From Pseudomonadota bacterium (GTDB taxonomy: Bacteria > Pseudomonadota > Alphaproteobacteria > Sphingomonadales > Sphingomonadaceae), in the NCBI GenBank assembly GCA_023394965.1, contig JAEWZX010000042.1:186001-250000 (forward strand): a stretch of DNA of 64,000 nt, read 5' to 3'. The notes beneath the pieces are model-generated. The model made no database searches, was not told the DNA's origin, and was given only the letters and a program-made list of their open reading frames with translations. Numbering within the stretch: position 1 is the first letter of the stretch; each line of letters begins with the position of its first letter. Both the position numbers and the translations under genes were made by a program. Shown here piece by piece: positions 26,146 to 34,796 of this stretch.

Positions 26146-27073
26146 CACGGCGCGGAGGCGCAGAGGCGCGTCCACGCATGGCGATAACCATCCCGAGAAG
26201 GGTGGTGACAGCACCTGCTGCCGGAAGCGAGCCCCATACGAACCCTTCGAAGACGGTCGACAGGACCATTGCCACCACCGGCACGATGACCGAACTGTAA
26301 GCCGCCTGGCCAGCCCCAATCTTGCGCACAAGGCCGTAATACAAGGGGAAAGTCACTACCGAGCCGGCGAGACCGAGATATAGTATTCCCAGACCGTAGG
26401 ATGGTCGCGGATCGAATTGCGGCGGCCCCGCGGTGATCCACGCAAATACGCTGTTCATCACGACGCCGGCAGTCATCGACCAGGCGAGCAACGCCAGAAA
26501 CGGCTGCTTCTTAGCCCCATCCATCGCCTGCGTAATATTGGCCGCACTGGCCGACAGGATACCGCAGACCGTTAATCCAGCCCCCAGCAATACTTCGTGC
26601 AGAGTTGCAGGTGACGATTGCCATTCATGTGCAAACAGCAATGCGACACCAATTGCGGCAATTGCAGAGCCCGCAACGAAAGGTCCGGTGATTTTCTGCC
26701 CAAGGAAGATCCGCCCGAAGATCGCATTGGGCACCACCAGGAGGGCGAACATCACCGCTACGAGGCCCGAAGTGATGTAGTGTTCAGCATTGTAGACGAA
26801 GGTAAAATTAAGGGTGAACTGAAACAGGCCCAACAGCACCGCCCAACGCAGTCCACCCGGTCCGAGCATCAGTCTTTCCCGCCGCAGCGCAGCCAGCGCA
26901 AACATGCCAAGCGCCGCCACGATGAAACGATAGGAGATCGACCAGCTCGCCGGAACGCCGGCAATCTGGTCGCGAATCACCAGCCATGTTCCTCCCCAAA
27001 TTACGCTGACCATCAAAAAGGCCGCGAAATTGCGAGGGGTGAACAGGCTCTCCGCCTCCTGCTCCGCGCTCAT
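26129..27073 (-). CDS. EamA-family (DMT) transporter
   Basis: About 314 residues from the ATG at 27073, with ten predicted helices in two five-helix EamA halves; the halves begin FLMVSVIWGGTWLVIRDQI and LLGAGLTVCGILSAS. Such carriers typically export metabolites or amino acids; substrate unknown. The start overlaps the threonine aldolase stop as ATGA, so the two are translationally coupled, and an amino-acid substrate such as glycine, threonine or an analogue is a reasonable guess but unproven. Confidence 0.88.
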   Translation of the reverse strand: MSAEQEAESLFTPRNFAAFLMVSVIWGGTWLVIRDQIAGVPASWSISYRFIVAALGMFALAALRRERLMLGPGGLRWAVLLGLFQFTLNFTFVYNAEHYITSGLVAVMFALLVVPNAIFGRIFLGQKITGPFVAGSAIAAIGVALLFAHEWQSSPATLHEVLLGAGLTVCGILSASAANITQAMDGAKKQPFLALLAWSMTAGVVMNSVFAWITAGPPQFDPRPSYGLGILYLGLAGSVVTFPLYYGLVRKIGAGQAAYSSVIVPVVAMVLSTVFEGFVWGSLPAAGAVTTLLGMVIAMRGRASAPPRRATPEP

Positions 27074-28065
27074 AGGCTGGCGAGTGCTTTGGCCAGGGCA
27101 GAAGCGTGTTCGTCCCGCGTGTTCCAAGCAGTGACGAAACGCGCAGCGTCATCACCCCAGTCGTAGAAACCGAAGCCCTGCCCTCTCAGCGCCTCGCGCT
27201 CGGCTACGGTGCAGCGTACGAACACTTCGTTCGCCTCCACCGGATGCATTAATCGGCCTTCGCAGGCCACCGCAAGTTCCTGCGCCGCGGCATTGGCATG
27301 GCGGGCATTTTCTAGCCATCTATCCTGATCGAGCATCGCATGAAGTTGCGCAGCGAGAAAGCGGCCCTTCGATTGCAAGTGTCCCGCGCGCTTGCGGCGA
27401 TACCGGGCTACCTCCGCCAGATTTGCGTCGAAAAATACGATCGCTTCTGCCCCCAGCCCGCCATTCTTGATGAAGCCGAAGCTCAATACATCGGCATCTC
27501 CCGCGGCTTCTGCTGCAGTACATTCCAGAAAGGCAACGGCGTTGGCGAAGCGCGCACCATCCATGTGGATGCCAAGTCCGCGATCCCTTGCGAGTTTCGT
27601 GATGGCAGACAGCTCATCAGGGCGGTAGACCCGGCCATATTCGCTAGCCTGCGTAATCGAAACGGCATGGGGCTGCACCTGATGCACATCGTTGCGGATC
27701 GGATCGACGACGGCCCGGATCGCATCGGGCGTGAGCTTGGCCCCTTCTCCCTTGGCCAGCAGCAGCTTTGCGCCATGCAGGTAAAAGCCGGGCGCGCCGC
27801 CTTCATCCACCTCGATATGCGCTTCTTCATGGCAGACGACGCCGCCATGGGGCTGAACCATTGTTGCAAGGGCAAGACAATTTGCCGCGGTGCCCGTTGC
27901 GACCCACAGAACACCGCAGGGTCTACCGAAAAGATCGGAAAATCTGGCGTCGAGCGCACCGCTTAGGCCATCCCCGTCATAGGGAGAATCGGGCGCGTCC
28001 GCTGCCTTCAACGCCTCCCATATGGCGGGATGTACCGAGGCGGCATTGTCGGAAAGAAATTGCAT
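27070..28065 (-). CDS. Low-specificity L-threonine aldolase-like (beta-eliminating lyase fold)
   Basis: PLP enzyme expected to split threonine into glycine and acetaldehyde. About 331 residues from MQFLSDNAASVHP at 28065; an in-frame ATG 12 bases upstream (28077) is an alternative. Typical features: SDNAASVHPAIWEAL N-terminus, HEEAHIEVDEGG near residue 75, GLGIHMDGARFANA near 155 (PLP Asp/Arg context), and SFGFIKNGGLGAEAI near 195 with the PLP lysine. It is coupled to a downstream EamA transporter by a 4-base overlap and is divergent from the GNAT gene. Confidence 0.9.
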   Translation of the reverse strand: MQFLSDNAASVHPAIWEALKAADAPDSPYDGDGLSGALDARFSDLFGRPCGVLWVATGTAANCLALATMVQPHGGVVCHEEAHIEVDEGGAPGFYLHGAKLLLAKGEGAKLTPDAIRAVVDPIRNDVHQVQPHAVSITQASEYGRVYRPDELSAITKLARDRGLGIHMDGARFANAVAFLECTAAEAAGDADVLSFGFIKNGGLGAEAIVFFDANLAEVARYRRKRAGHLQSKGRFLAAQLHAMLDQDRWLENARHANAAAQELAVACEGRLMHPVEANEVFVRCTVAEREALRGQGFGFYDWGDDAARFVTAWNTRDEHASALAKALASL

Positions 28066-28119
28066 CGGAACGCCCATAACCGCCGGCGCATTCCTTGCAC
28101 AGGAAGGAAACATGGAACG

Positions 28120-28416
28120 ATGGAAGATTCACAAATCGTCATTCGCCGCGAAGATGAAGAAACACACGGCCAATATGTCGCAACCGACGAGGCTGGCTCG
28201 CATGCGGGGAAGCTGACCTGGACGCTGCGAAATGGCGCGCGAGATGCAGAGCACACGATCGTCGATCCTGCGATGCGCGGCAAGGGTGTTGCCGGAAAGC
28301 TGGTCGACGCGCTCATCAGCGATGCGCGCAGCAAGGGCTTTCAAATCATCCCGAGTTGTTCCTATGTCGCGGCCCAGTTCGATCGTCACCCGGAATGGGC
28401 AGAACTTCGCGCCTAA
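28120..28416 (+). CDS. Small GNAT-family N-acetyltransferase (YjdJ-like)
   Basis: 98 residues. Contains the acetyl-CoA loop of the small GNAT/YjdJ group: HTIVDPAMRGKGVAGKLVDALI near residues 45-66, then IIPSCSYVAAQFDRHPEW, the group's C-terminal signature. Substrate unknown. ATG at 28120 is taken as start by family fit; AGGAAGG at 28101-28107 is better spaced for a different-frame ATG at 28112, which would open only a 34-codon frame. The 3' end overlaps the PH-domain gene by four bases. Confidence 0.87.
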   Translation: MEDSQIVIRREDEETHGQYVATDEAGSHAGKLTWTLRNGARDAEHTIVDPAMRGKGVAGKLVDALISDARSKGFQIIPSCSYVAAQFDRHPEWAELRA

Positions 28417-29945
28417 GCTGGCTGTGGGGCCATTTCAACCACATCGGAGAAATCCTGCTCGCCCATACTCGAAAGAACCGCATCGCGAATGTGCATAGCG
28501 TCTTGGAGCATGATGCCGCGCATGTTCAAATGCCCACCAGCAAGGCCGAAACGGATATCCGCATAGCCGCCCAGGCGCGCCAGCGGATTTCGGACGATTT
28601 CTACCGATTGCAGCTTTTCTCGTGATGCAATGGTCAGGCTCGGCGCAAGCCAGCCATGGCGCGTATACAATTGGGTGGGACCTAGCGCGTGCCGGTCCCA
28701 CCGCCAACGCAGATATTCGTGCAGGGCAAAACCTGTGCCGCCGACCAATACGGGCAACGGCGCCAGGATCATCTGATCTGCCAACGCAAGCACGATTGAG
28801 AGCACGGCCATGAGGCCAAGACCCAAGAGGAAGCTGTCGATACGATAGCGGGGCGCCGAGCGTTGCCAATCGATCGAGGGCTGCGGCAGTTCGAAGCTCG
28901 TTTCCGCAATAACAGGTGCAATCTCACCCATCTGCGCAAATGGGACCGCTTCATGATTGGCCGATCCGCTATCGCTCGCAAGACTGACGAGCCTGACAGA
29001 GTGCCAACCGAAAAGCCGCCTGACAAATCCGGTGTTCAGCTTAAGCGCCTGTACCCGATGAACCGGCATAACCAGATCGGTCCGCGTCAGCAGCCCGCGT
29101 CTGCGCCGCAGCCCCTTGTCAGTCCGCTCCAGCAGGAAGCCCCACTCGCGCAGAGCGGTTCTGACCATTCCGGTTGCTACCCCAATGAAAAGCAGTGAAC
29201 CGATCGCGATCGTCGCGCCGACAATTTGGGTAAAAAACCCGAGCCCAGCCAGCCATCGGCCGGAGCCCGACAGCTGTTCGCGCCACAAACGCCATTCCCA
29301 GATTTCGAATGGCAGCAGGAAGTCCAGTTGTTGCGCAGCGCCTGCAACCACTGCGACCACTGCAAGCGAAAACTCGAAGAGACCGAAAGTGAAGACCCGC
29401 TGTGGGGACATGGCATAAAGGAGCTTCCCGCTTTCTCGCGAGACGATCTCTTCGACTTCATGAGTCGCAGCAGAACCTCTTTCGCGTCGGCTTCGCACCA
29501 GCTCGCGAAGCCGCTCGCCCTCGATTTCGGGAAGGTAGGCCAGCTTCAGGTCTTCGCCCCCGCCAGCACCGGTTTCGAACTTTACTTCGACGAGGCCGAA
29601 CAGGCGTGGAACAAGCTTCTGTTCCAGGCTGACATCCTGGATCCGTTCGTAAGGAACAGATCTGGCGGCGCGCGACACAATTCCGCTTTCCACGCGGATA
29701 TCATCGGCCCCGACGATATAGGTGAGGCGCAGCCACTGCAGATAGGCGAAAAGGATATTCGCCCCCACCGCCACCAGGACGAGCGGCACGAAATAAACGA
29801 TCACATCACTGAAATCACCGTCATCGAGAATCGCAAATCCTCCGATGACGATGGGCAGGACAAGCTGAGAAAACAGCGCCACGGCACGCACTGCAAAAGT
29901 GCGCGGATCAGTCCGCCTCGGATTATTATCGACCGTTTCGTTCAC
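28413..29945 (-). CDS. Bacterial PH-domain membrane protein (YdbT-like)
   Basis: 510 residues with three DUF304/bPH_2-like repeats separated by membrane helix pairs. Repeat landmarks: RSVPYERIQDVSLEQKLVPRLF (about 95), VMPVHRVQALKLNTGFVRRLFG (about 300) and REKLQSVEIVRNPLARLG (about 440), each preceded by hydrophobic helices. It is the partner of the smaller YdbS-like gene immediately upstream, overlapping it by four bases. The pair is widespread in bacteria; its function is poorly defined, perhaps membrane sensing or stress. Confidence 0.88.
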   Translation of the reverse strand: MNETVDNNPRRTDPRTFAVRAVALFSQLVLPIVIGGFAILDDGDFSDVIVYFVPLVLVAVGANILFAYLQWLRLTYIVGADDIRVESGIVSRAARSVPYERIQDVSLEQKLVPRLFGLVEVKFETGAGGGEDLKLAYLPEIEGERLRELVRSRRERGSAATHEVEEIVSRESGKLLYAMSPQRVFTFGLFEFSLAVVAVVAGAAQQLDFLLPFEIWEWRLWREQLSGSGRWLAGLGFFTQIVGATIAIGSLLFIGVATGMVRTALREWGFLLERTDKGLRRRRGLLTRTDLVMPVHRVQALKLNTGFVRRLFGWHSVRLVSLASDSGSANHEAVPFAQMGEIAPVIAETSFELPQPSIDWQRSAPRYRIDSFLLGLGLMAVLSIVLALADQMILAPLPVLVGGTGFALHEYLRWRWDRHALGPTQLYTRHGWLAPSLTIASREKLQSVEIVRNPLARLGGYADIRFGLAGGHLNMRGIMLQDAMHIRDAVLSSMGEQDFSDVVEMAPQPA

Positions 29946-30409
29946 CGCGTGTCGCGCCTGATCGCGGCACGGATATCTTCCCGCATTGCCTTGGCATCTG
30001 CCTCGCGCAGGCCCGGCAAAGAAACCGAGGCATTGTGCGTGCCAGCCGTATGGACCGTAAGCGTGGCCAGACCAAACGCCCGTTCCAACGGCCCCTGCCC
30101 TACGTCGATATGCTGCACACGGCCGAATGGGACAACCGTATCGGCGCGGAAGAACACCCCCCGCACCACCCGCAACCTCTCACCCGCGAGTGAATAACCA
30201 CGAGCGCTGTAACGCCTCATCGGTACGCGAATCAGCCCGTAGGCAGCCACAATCAGAGCCGGGATCCATACCGCCCCCGTCCAGCCGGGTATCGCCATTT
30301 CGGCGAGGGTTGCAGCAATCAGCAACAGTACCGCAACAATCGCGAACTGCAGACGCAGCAATGATTTGTAGGCGGGGTCCAGCGGGGTCAGATCGTCGGC
30401 AGCATCCAT
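29942..30409 (-). CDS. Bacterial PH-domain membrane protein (YdbS-like)
   Basis: 155 residues. Two adjacent membrane helices (about 18-65, FAIVAVLLLIAATLAEM and AVWIPALIVAAYGLI) precede one DUF304/bPH_2 domain (about 70-150) with VVPFGRVQHIDVGQGPLERAFG. First gene of the ydbS-ydbT-like pair; the stop of this gene overlaps the start of the next by four bases. tRNA-Thr lies 95 bases upstream on the same strand. Confidence 0.87.
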   Translation of the reverse strand: MDAADDLTPLDPAYKSLLRLQFAIVAVLLLIAATLAEMAIPGWTGAVWIPALIVAAYGLIRVPMRRYSARGYSLAGERLRVVRGVFFRADTVVPFGRVQHIDVGQGPLERAFGLATLTVHTAGTHNASVSLPGLREADAKAMREDIRAAIRRDTR

Positions 30410-30503
30410 ACCGTACTAGCTACGCAATACAGCAGTGCTATTCAATCGGCTTTCGCCGCTCCGCCGGGCGGACCGTGTACTGACAATACCATTGTGGAGA
30501 AAA

Positions 30504-30578
30504 TGGTGCTGCTGGGGAGGATTGAACTCCCGGCCTCACCCTTACCAAGGGTGCGCTCTACCACTGAGCTACAGCAGC
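30504..30578 (-). tRNA. tRNA-Thr (anticodon GGT)
   Basis: Reverse-strand 75-mer with acceptor GCTGCTG/CAGCAGC, D arm AGCTCAGTGGTAGAGC, anticodon stem CACCC/GGGTG around TTGGTAA (anticodon GGT), T arm with GTTCAATCC, discriminator A and encoded CCA. Confidence 0.97.
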
Positions 30579-30690
30579 ACACGTCGCCGCGAAAAAGGCT
30601 CGCGGGGTGGAGGCGGGCGCTATTGGCAGACGTGAAGCAGAAGTCAACCTTAGCTTGAGCCGGAAGGCAAAATTGGCGAAAGCTTGCGTC

Positions 30691-30834
30691 ATGGATAGCC
30701 AAAACGACAAATTGAGCCGCGAAGAGCGCCTCGCCGCGAAACTTCGCGAGAATCTGCGCCGCAGGAAAACACAGGGTCGCGAAATCCGCGAATCGGACCA
30801 GACAAGCCTTCCCAATAAAGAAACAGAGCGCTAA
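30691..30834 (+). CDS. Small basic/charged protein of unknown function
   Basis: 47 residues from ATG 30691 (MDSQNDKLSREERL). Almost entirely charged and predicted helical: AAKLRENLRRRKTQGREIRE. The frame opens 28 codons earlier but that part runs back towards the tRNA and is less likely to be translated. Similar short KLRENLRRRK proteins recur in sphingomonads next to purine or phosphoglycerate mutase genes, as far as I recall. It may be a nucleic-acid or ribosome-associated peptide; unproven. gpmA follows after 34 bases. Confidence 0.6.
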   Translation: MDSQNDKLSREERLAAKLRENLRRRKTQGREIRESDQTSLPNKETER

Positions 30835-30868
30835 CGCGCACTGCTCCTAGGGGGAAACCGGAGTAATC

Positions 30869-31555
30869 ATGTCGAAACTTATCCTCGTTCGCCACGGCCA
30901 GAGCGAGTGGAACCTCGCCAACCGTTTCACCGGCTGGTGGGATGTCGACCTGACCGAAAAGGGCGAAACCGAAGCGCGCGAAGCCGGCGAACTGATGAAA
31001 GCGAAGGGTGTGCTGCCCACGATCGCTTTCACCAGCATGCAGAAACGCGCGATCAAAACGCTCAACATCGCACTCGAAGCTTGCGACCGTTTGTGGATCC
31101 CGGTGACGCGCGACTGGCATCTCAACGAGCGGCATTATGGCGGGCTCACCGGCCTCGATAAGCAGCAGACGCGCGACAGGCACGGCGATGAGCAGGTTCA
31201 CATCTGGCGCCGCAGCTTCGATGTGCCCCCGCCCGAAATGGAACCGGGGAGCGAGTTCGATCTGGCCAATGATCCGCGCTATGCCGGGATCGATGTGCCG
31301 CGCACCGAAAGCCTCAAGCTGACGATCGACCGGGTATTACCTTACTGGACCGATATGATTCTGCCGCTTTTCGACAAGGGCGAAACGGTCATCATCTCTG
31401 CCCATGGCAATTCCCTGCGCGCGCTGGTGAAACATCTTTCGAATATTTCGGACGACGAGATCACCGGCCTCGAAATCCCGACCGGCCAGCCGATCATCTA
31501 TGAGTTCGAAGGCACGCAGGTGTCGGGCGAGCGCTATTATCTGAAGGATGCCTAG
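30869..31555 (+). CDS. gpmA: 2,3-bisphosphoglycerate-dependent phosphoglycerate mutase
   Basis: Interconverts 3- and 2-phosphoglycerate in glycolysis/gluconeogenesis. 228 residues. The catalytic phospho-histidine is in LILVRHGQSEWN near residue 11; the second histidine is in ISAHGNSLRALVKHL near 180; LNERHYGGLTGLDK near 90 contains the acid/base Glu. First of a six-gene chain with every junction overlapping; purE begins eight bases inside its 3' end. A GGGGGAAACCGGAG ribosome-site region precedes the ATG. Confidence 0.96.
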   Translation: MSKLILVRHGQSEWNLANRFTGWWDVDLTEKGETEAREAGELMKAKGVLPTIAFTSMQKRAIKTLNIALEACDRLWIPVTRDWHLNERHYGGLTGLDKQQTRDRHGDEQVHIWRRSFDVPPPEMEPGSEFDLANDPRYAGIDVPRTESLKLTIDRVLPYWTDMILPLFDKGETVIISAHGNSLRALVKHLSNISDDEITGLEIPTGQPIIYEFEGTQVSGERYYLKDA

Positions 31556-32039
31556 CGTGGGTGCGAAGGTTGCTATCGTCATGGGAAGCCAGTCGGACTG
31601 GGACACCATGACCAATGCCGTCGAGGTTCTGGACGAGCTGGGCGTGGAGGCTGATGTGCGCATCGTTTCGGCGCACCGCACGCCCGACCGGATGTATGAG
31701 TTCGCCAAAGGCGCGGCAGAAGCGGGTTTCGAAGTCATCATCGCCGGCGCGGGCGGTGCGGCCCACCTTCCGGGGATGATCGCGGCGCTCACGCATATTC
31801 CGGTGCTGGGCGTGCCGGTCCAGTCCAAGGCGCTTTCGGGCGAGGACAGCCTGCTTTCGATCGTCCAGATGCCCGCGGGGGTTCCGGTCGGCACGCTGGC
31901 CATCGGCAAGGCGGGGGCGACCAATGCAGGGCTGCTCGCCGCGGCGATCCTTGCCAATCACGACCCTGCCCTGTCGCAACGCCTGCAGGACTGGCGCGCG
32001 GCGCGTAGCGCAGCCGTGGCCGAACGGCCAGCCGATTGA
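31548..32039 (+). CDS. purE: N5-carboxyaminoimidazole ribonucleotide mutase
   Basis: Moves the carboxyl of N5-CAIR to give CAIR in de novo purine synthesis, working with PurK. 163 residues. Family motifs: VAIVMGSQSDWDTM near residue 8 (nucleotide phosphate binding), VSAHRTPDRMYEF near 40, and GAGGAAHLPGMIAA near 65. It begins within gpmA (8-base overlap); a GTG at 31557 is an alternative start. It shares one base (TGATG) with purK. Confidence 0.96.
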   Translation: MPSVGAKVAIVMGSQSDWDTMTNAVEVLDELGVEADVRIVSAHRTPDRMYEFAKGAAEAGFEVIIAGAGGAAHLPGMIAALTHIPVLGVPVQSKALSGEDSLLSIVQMPAGVPVGTLAIGKAGATNAGLLAAAILANHDPALSQRLQDWRAARSAAVAERPAD

Positions 32040-33094
32040 TGCTGAAACGCGGCAGCACCATCGGTATTCTCGGTGGCGGCCAGCTTGGCCGGATGATGGC
32101 AATGAGCGCGGCGCAGTTGGGCTACCGCTGCATCGCCTATGCACCCGATGGCGACAATGTGGTTAGCCAGGCCTGCGACGACACCTTCATCAACAAATGG
32201 GACGATACCGCCGCGCTGGCTGCCTTTGCGGCGCAATGCGATGCGGTGACCTGGGAATTCGAGAATGTCCCTGTCGCCACTGCAGGCGCAATTCCCGAAG
32301 GACGGATTTTCCCGCACCCGCGCGCGTTGGAAACGGCGCAGGACCGGCTGAATGAAAAGCGGTTCGTCGAAGAGCTCGGCGGCAGACCGGCGGCCTATGC
32401 GCGGATCGATTCGCGCGCCGATCTGGAAGCGGCGATCGAACGGCTGGGGGTGCCCGGCATTCTCAAGACCCGGCGCGATGGCTATGACGGCAAAGGCCAG
32501 TGGCGCATCGGTTCGCAGCGTGATGTGCAAGGCCTCAATTTGCCCGATATGCCCTTGATCTACGAAGCTTTTGTGGAGTTCGAAGCCGAGTTCTCGGTCA
32601 TTCTGGTGCGTGGGCGGGATGGTGCGATTCGGTTCTGGGATTCGACCCGCAATTCGCATGAAGATGGCATTCTTGCCATGTCCAGCCTGCCTGCGGGGGA
32701 TGCCATCGCGGGGCAGGTCGAAGACGCGCGCGCGCTGGCGCGGCAGGTGGCCGATGCGCTGAAATATGTCGGCGTGCTGACGCTGGAATTCTTTGCCACG
32801 CGCGATGGGCCGGTCTTCAACGAGATGGCCCCGCGGGTGCACAATTCCGGCCACTGGACGATCGAGGGCGCGGCCACCAGCCAGTTCGAAAATCACATCC
32901 GCGCCGTGGCCGGGCTGACCCTGGGCGACACCGCCACAACGGCCGCAGAAGTGACCATGACCAATATCATCGGGCGTGATATTCTGCAGTCAGAACAGTG
33001 GCTTGCACAGAGCGATACGCATTGGCACGATTACGGCAAGGCCGAGGTGCGCGAGGGGCGCAAGATGGGCCATGTAACGAAGCTGGGCCGGTGA
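32039..33094 (+). CDS. purK: N5-carboxyaminoimidazole ribonucleotide synthetase
   Basis: ATP-dependent carboxylation of AIR to N5-CAIR. 351 residues from ATG 32039. ATP-grasp fold: IGILGGGQLGRMMAMSAAQLG at the N-terminus, LKTRRDGYDGKGQWRI near 140, and FNEMAPRVHNSGHWTIEGA near 260 with the metal-binding Glu/Asn. A TTG in frame just before 32039 is possible but the TGATG overlap favours the ATG. It overlaps folA by four bases (GTGA). Confidence 0.96.
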   Translation: MLKRGSTIGILGGGQLGRMMAMSAAQLGYRCIAYAPDGDNVVSQACDDTFINKWDDTAALAAFAAQCDAVTWEFENVPVATAGAIPEGRIFPHPRALETAQDRLNEKRFVEELGGRPAAYARIDSRADLEAAIERLGVPGILKTRRDGYDGKGQWRIGSQRDVQGLNLPDMPLIYEAFVEFEAEFSVILVRGRDGAIRFWDSTRNSHEDGILAMSSLPAGDAIAGQVEDARALARQVADALKYVGVLTLEFFATRDGPVFNEMAPRVHNSGHWTIEGAATSQFENHIRAVAGLTLGDTATTAAEVTMTNIIGRDILQSEQWLAQSDTHWHDYGKAEVREGRKMGHVTKLGR

Positions 33095-33576
33095 ATCTGT
33101 TCCTGATCTATGCCCGCGCGGCCAATGGCTGCATCGGTCGGGACGGGGCGTTGCCGTGGCATCTGCCGGCCGATCTGAAACGCTTCAAGTCGCTGACGAT
33201 GGGCAAGCCGATGATCATGGGGCGCAAGACTTTCGAGAGCCTTCCGGGGCTGTTGCCGGGGCGCCGCCACATCGTGCTGACCCGGCGCGAGCGCTGGGAT
33301 TCGACCGGCGCTGAACATGCAACACATGTCAATCAGGCGCTCGATCTGGCGTCGAACAGTGCCGAACAGGTCGCCGTGATCGGCGGCGCGGCGATTTTCG
33401 ACGTCTTCATGCCCCATGCGAACCGGATCGAGCTGACCGAGATCCACGCCGATTTCGCCGGAGATACTTTCATGCCCGCCCCCGGACCCGAATGGCGCGA
33501 AACCGCGCGCGAGGACCACCCGGCGCAGGGCGATACCCCGGCTTACAGCTTCGTCACGCTGGAGCGCGCGCCATGA
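33091..33576 (+). CDS. folA: Dihydrofolate reductase
   Basis: Reduces dihydrofolate to tetrahydrofolate with NADPH. 161 residues from a GTG at 33091 (V/M-NLFLIYARAANGCIGRDG), whose GTGA overlap with the purK stop supports this start over upstream in-frame codons that re-read purK. Family motifs: LPWHLPADLKRFKSLTMGKPMIMGRKTFES near 20-50 (split across NADPH and folate contacts), and VIGGAAIFDVFM near 95. No thyA is adjacent. ATGA overlap with the next gene. Confidence 0.95.
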   Translation: MNLFLIYARAANGCIGRDGALPWHLPADLKRFKSLTMGKPMIMGRKTFESLPGLLPGRRHIVLTRRERWDSTGAEHATHVNQALDLASNSAEQVAVIGGAAIFDVFMPHANRIELTEIHADFAGDTFMPAPGPEWRETAREDHPAQGDTPAYSFVTLERAP

Positions 33577-34796
33577 AGCGCCGGCTGATCATCGGCCTCG
33601 CCGCGATCCTGATCGTGGCGCTGGCGGCGTTTTTCATCGTCGCGCCCGGCATGACCGAGCGGAGCATGAACCGGATCGACGGCCAGCCGCTGATCGAAGT
33701 GTCCGACGAGGCGAAGGCGCTCCATGCCACGCTCCAGATCGTCGATCTCCATTCGGATACGCTGCTGTGGAAGCGCGATCTGCTGGAGCGCGCGAATCGC
33801 GGCCAGATGGATCTGCCGCGCCTGCGCGACGGCAATGTCGCGCTGCAGGTCTTTTCCAGCGTGACCAAGACGCCGAAAGATCAGAATTACGACGCCAATG
33901 GTGCCGACAGCGACAATATCACCATGCTGGCGATGGCGCAGCTGCAGCCGGTGCGCACCTGGTCCAGCCTGCTGGAACGGTCGCTATGGCATGCCAGCAA
34001 GCTGGATGCCGCGGTGGCAGGCGGGGACGGCGCAATCGCCCGCATCCGCACCCCCGACGATCTGCGCCGCCTGTTCGAAGCGCGGGCCGGGGGCAGCAAA
34101 ACCGTCGGCACGCTGTTCAGCGCCGAAGGGCTGCAAAGCCTGGAAGGCGATATCGCCAATCTCGACACACTTTATGCCGCGGGCATGCGGATGGCGGGGC
34201 TGACGCATTTCTTCGACAATGAACTGGCCGGGTCGATGCACGGGATCGACAAGGGCGGGCTGACCCCGTTCGGGCGCGACGTCATCGGCCGGATGGAACG
34301 GATGGGCATGATCGTCGACATCGCCCATTGCAGCCATCGCTGCGTTGCCGATGTGGTGGCGATGGCGAAACGCCCGATCGTGTCGAGCCACGGCGGCGTG
34401 CAGGCGACCTGCGGCGTCAACCGCAACCTTACCGATGCGGAAATCCGCGGCGTCGCCAGCACCGGCGGCGTGATCGGGATCGGCTATTGGGAAGGCGCGG
34501 TCTGCGACACCAGCCCCCGCGCCGCCGCCAAGGCGATGAAGCATGTCCGCGATCTGGTGGGGATCGATCATGTCGCGCTGGGCAGCGATTACGACGGCGC
34601 TGTCACGGTGCGATTCGATACATCACAACTGACCCAGGTGACCCAGGCGCTGATGGACGAAGGGTTTTCGCCCGGGGAAATTCGCGCTGCGATGGGCGGC
34701 AATGCACTGCGGGTGATCCGCGCGGGCATCGTCCCGCGCGCCGCTGTCGATACCGATGCCGGGGTCGGAACCGGGGCCGGGGGCCGGCCGCAATGA
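33573..34796 (+). CDS. Membrane dipeptidase (M19 family), exported
   Basis: Zinc dipeptidase of the renal-dipeptidase family. 407 residues from the ATG at 33573, which overlaps the folA stop (ATGA). An N-terminal hydrophobic segment (about 5-23, LIIGLAAILIVALAAFFIV) acts as a signal or anchor. Metal ligands are suggested by IVDLHSDTLLW (HxD, near 52), FSAEGLQSL, IVDIAHCSHRCV near 245, and SSHGGVQATC near 270; DHVALGSDYDG near 340 is the conserved final Asp region. A Gly/Thr-rich tail follows. It may act on cell-wall or imported dipeptides. Confidence 0.92.
   Translation: MKRRLIIGLAAILIVALAAFFIVAPGMTERSMNRIDGQPLIEVSDEAKALHATLQIVDLHSDTLLWKRDLLERANRGQMDLPRLRDGNVALQVFSSVTKTPKDQNYDANGADSDNITMLAMAQLQPVRTWSSLLERSLWHASKLDAAVAGGDGAIARIRTPDDLRRLFEARAGGSKTVGTLFSAEGLQSLEGDIANLDTLYAAGMRMAGLTHFFDNELAGSMHGIDKGGLTPFGRDVIGRMERMGMIVDIAHCSHRCVADVVAMAKRPIVSSHGGVQATCGVNRNLTDAEIRGVASTGGVIGIGYWEGAVCDTSPRAAAKAMKHVRDLVGIDHVALGSDYDGAVTVRFDTSQLTQVTQALMDEGFSPGEIRAAMGGNALRVIRAGIVPRAAVDTDAGVGTGAGGRPQ

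Noticed and set aside
34328..34792. N-terminal extension of ribF into the dipeptidase gene
   Set aside because: Arg-rich re-reading of the dipeptidase frame; the ATGA-overlapping ATG at 34793 begins the known RibF N-terminus.
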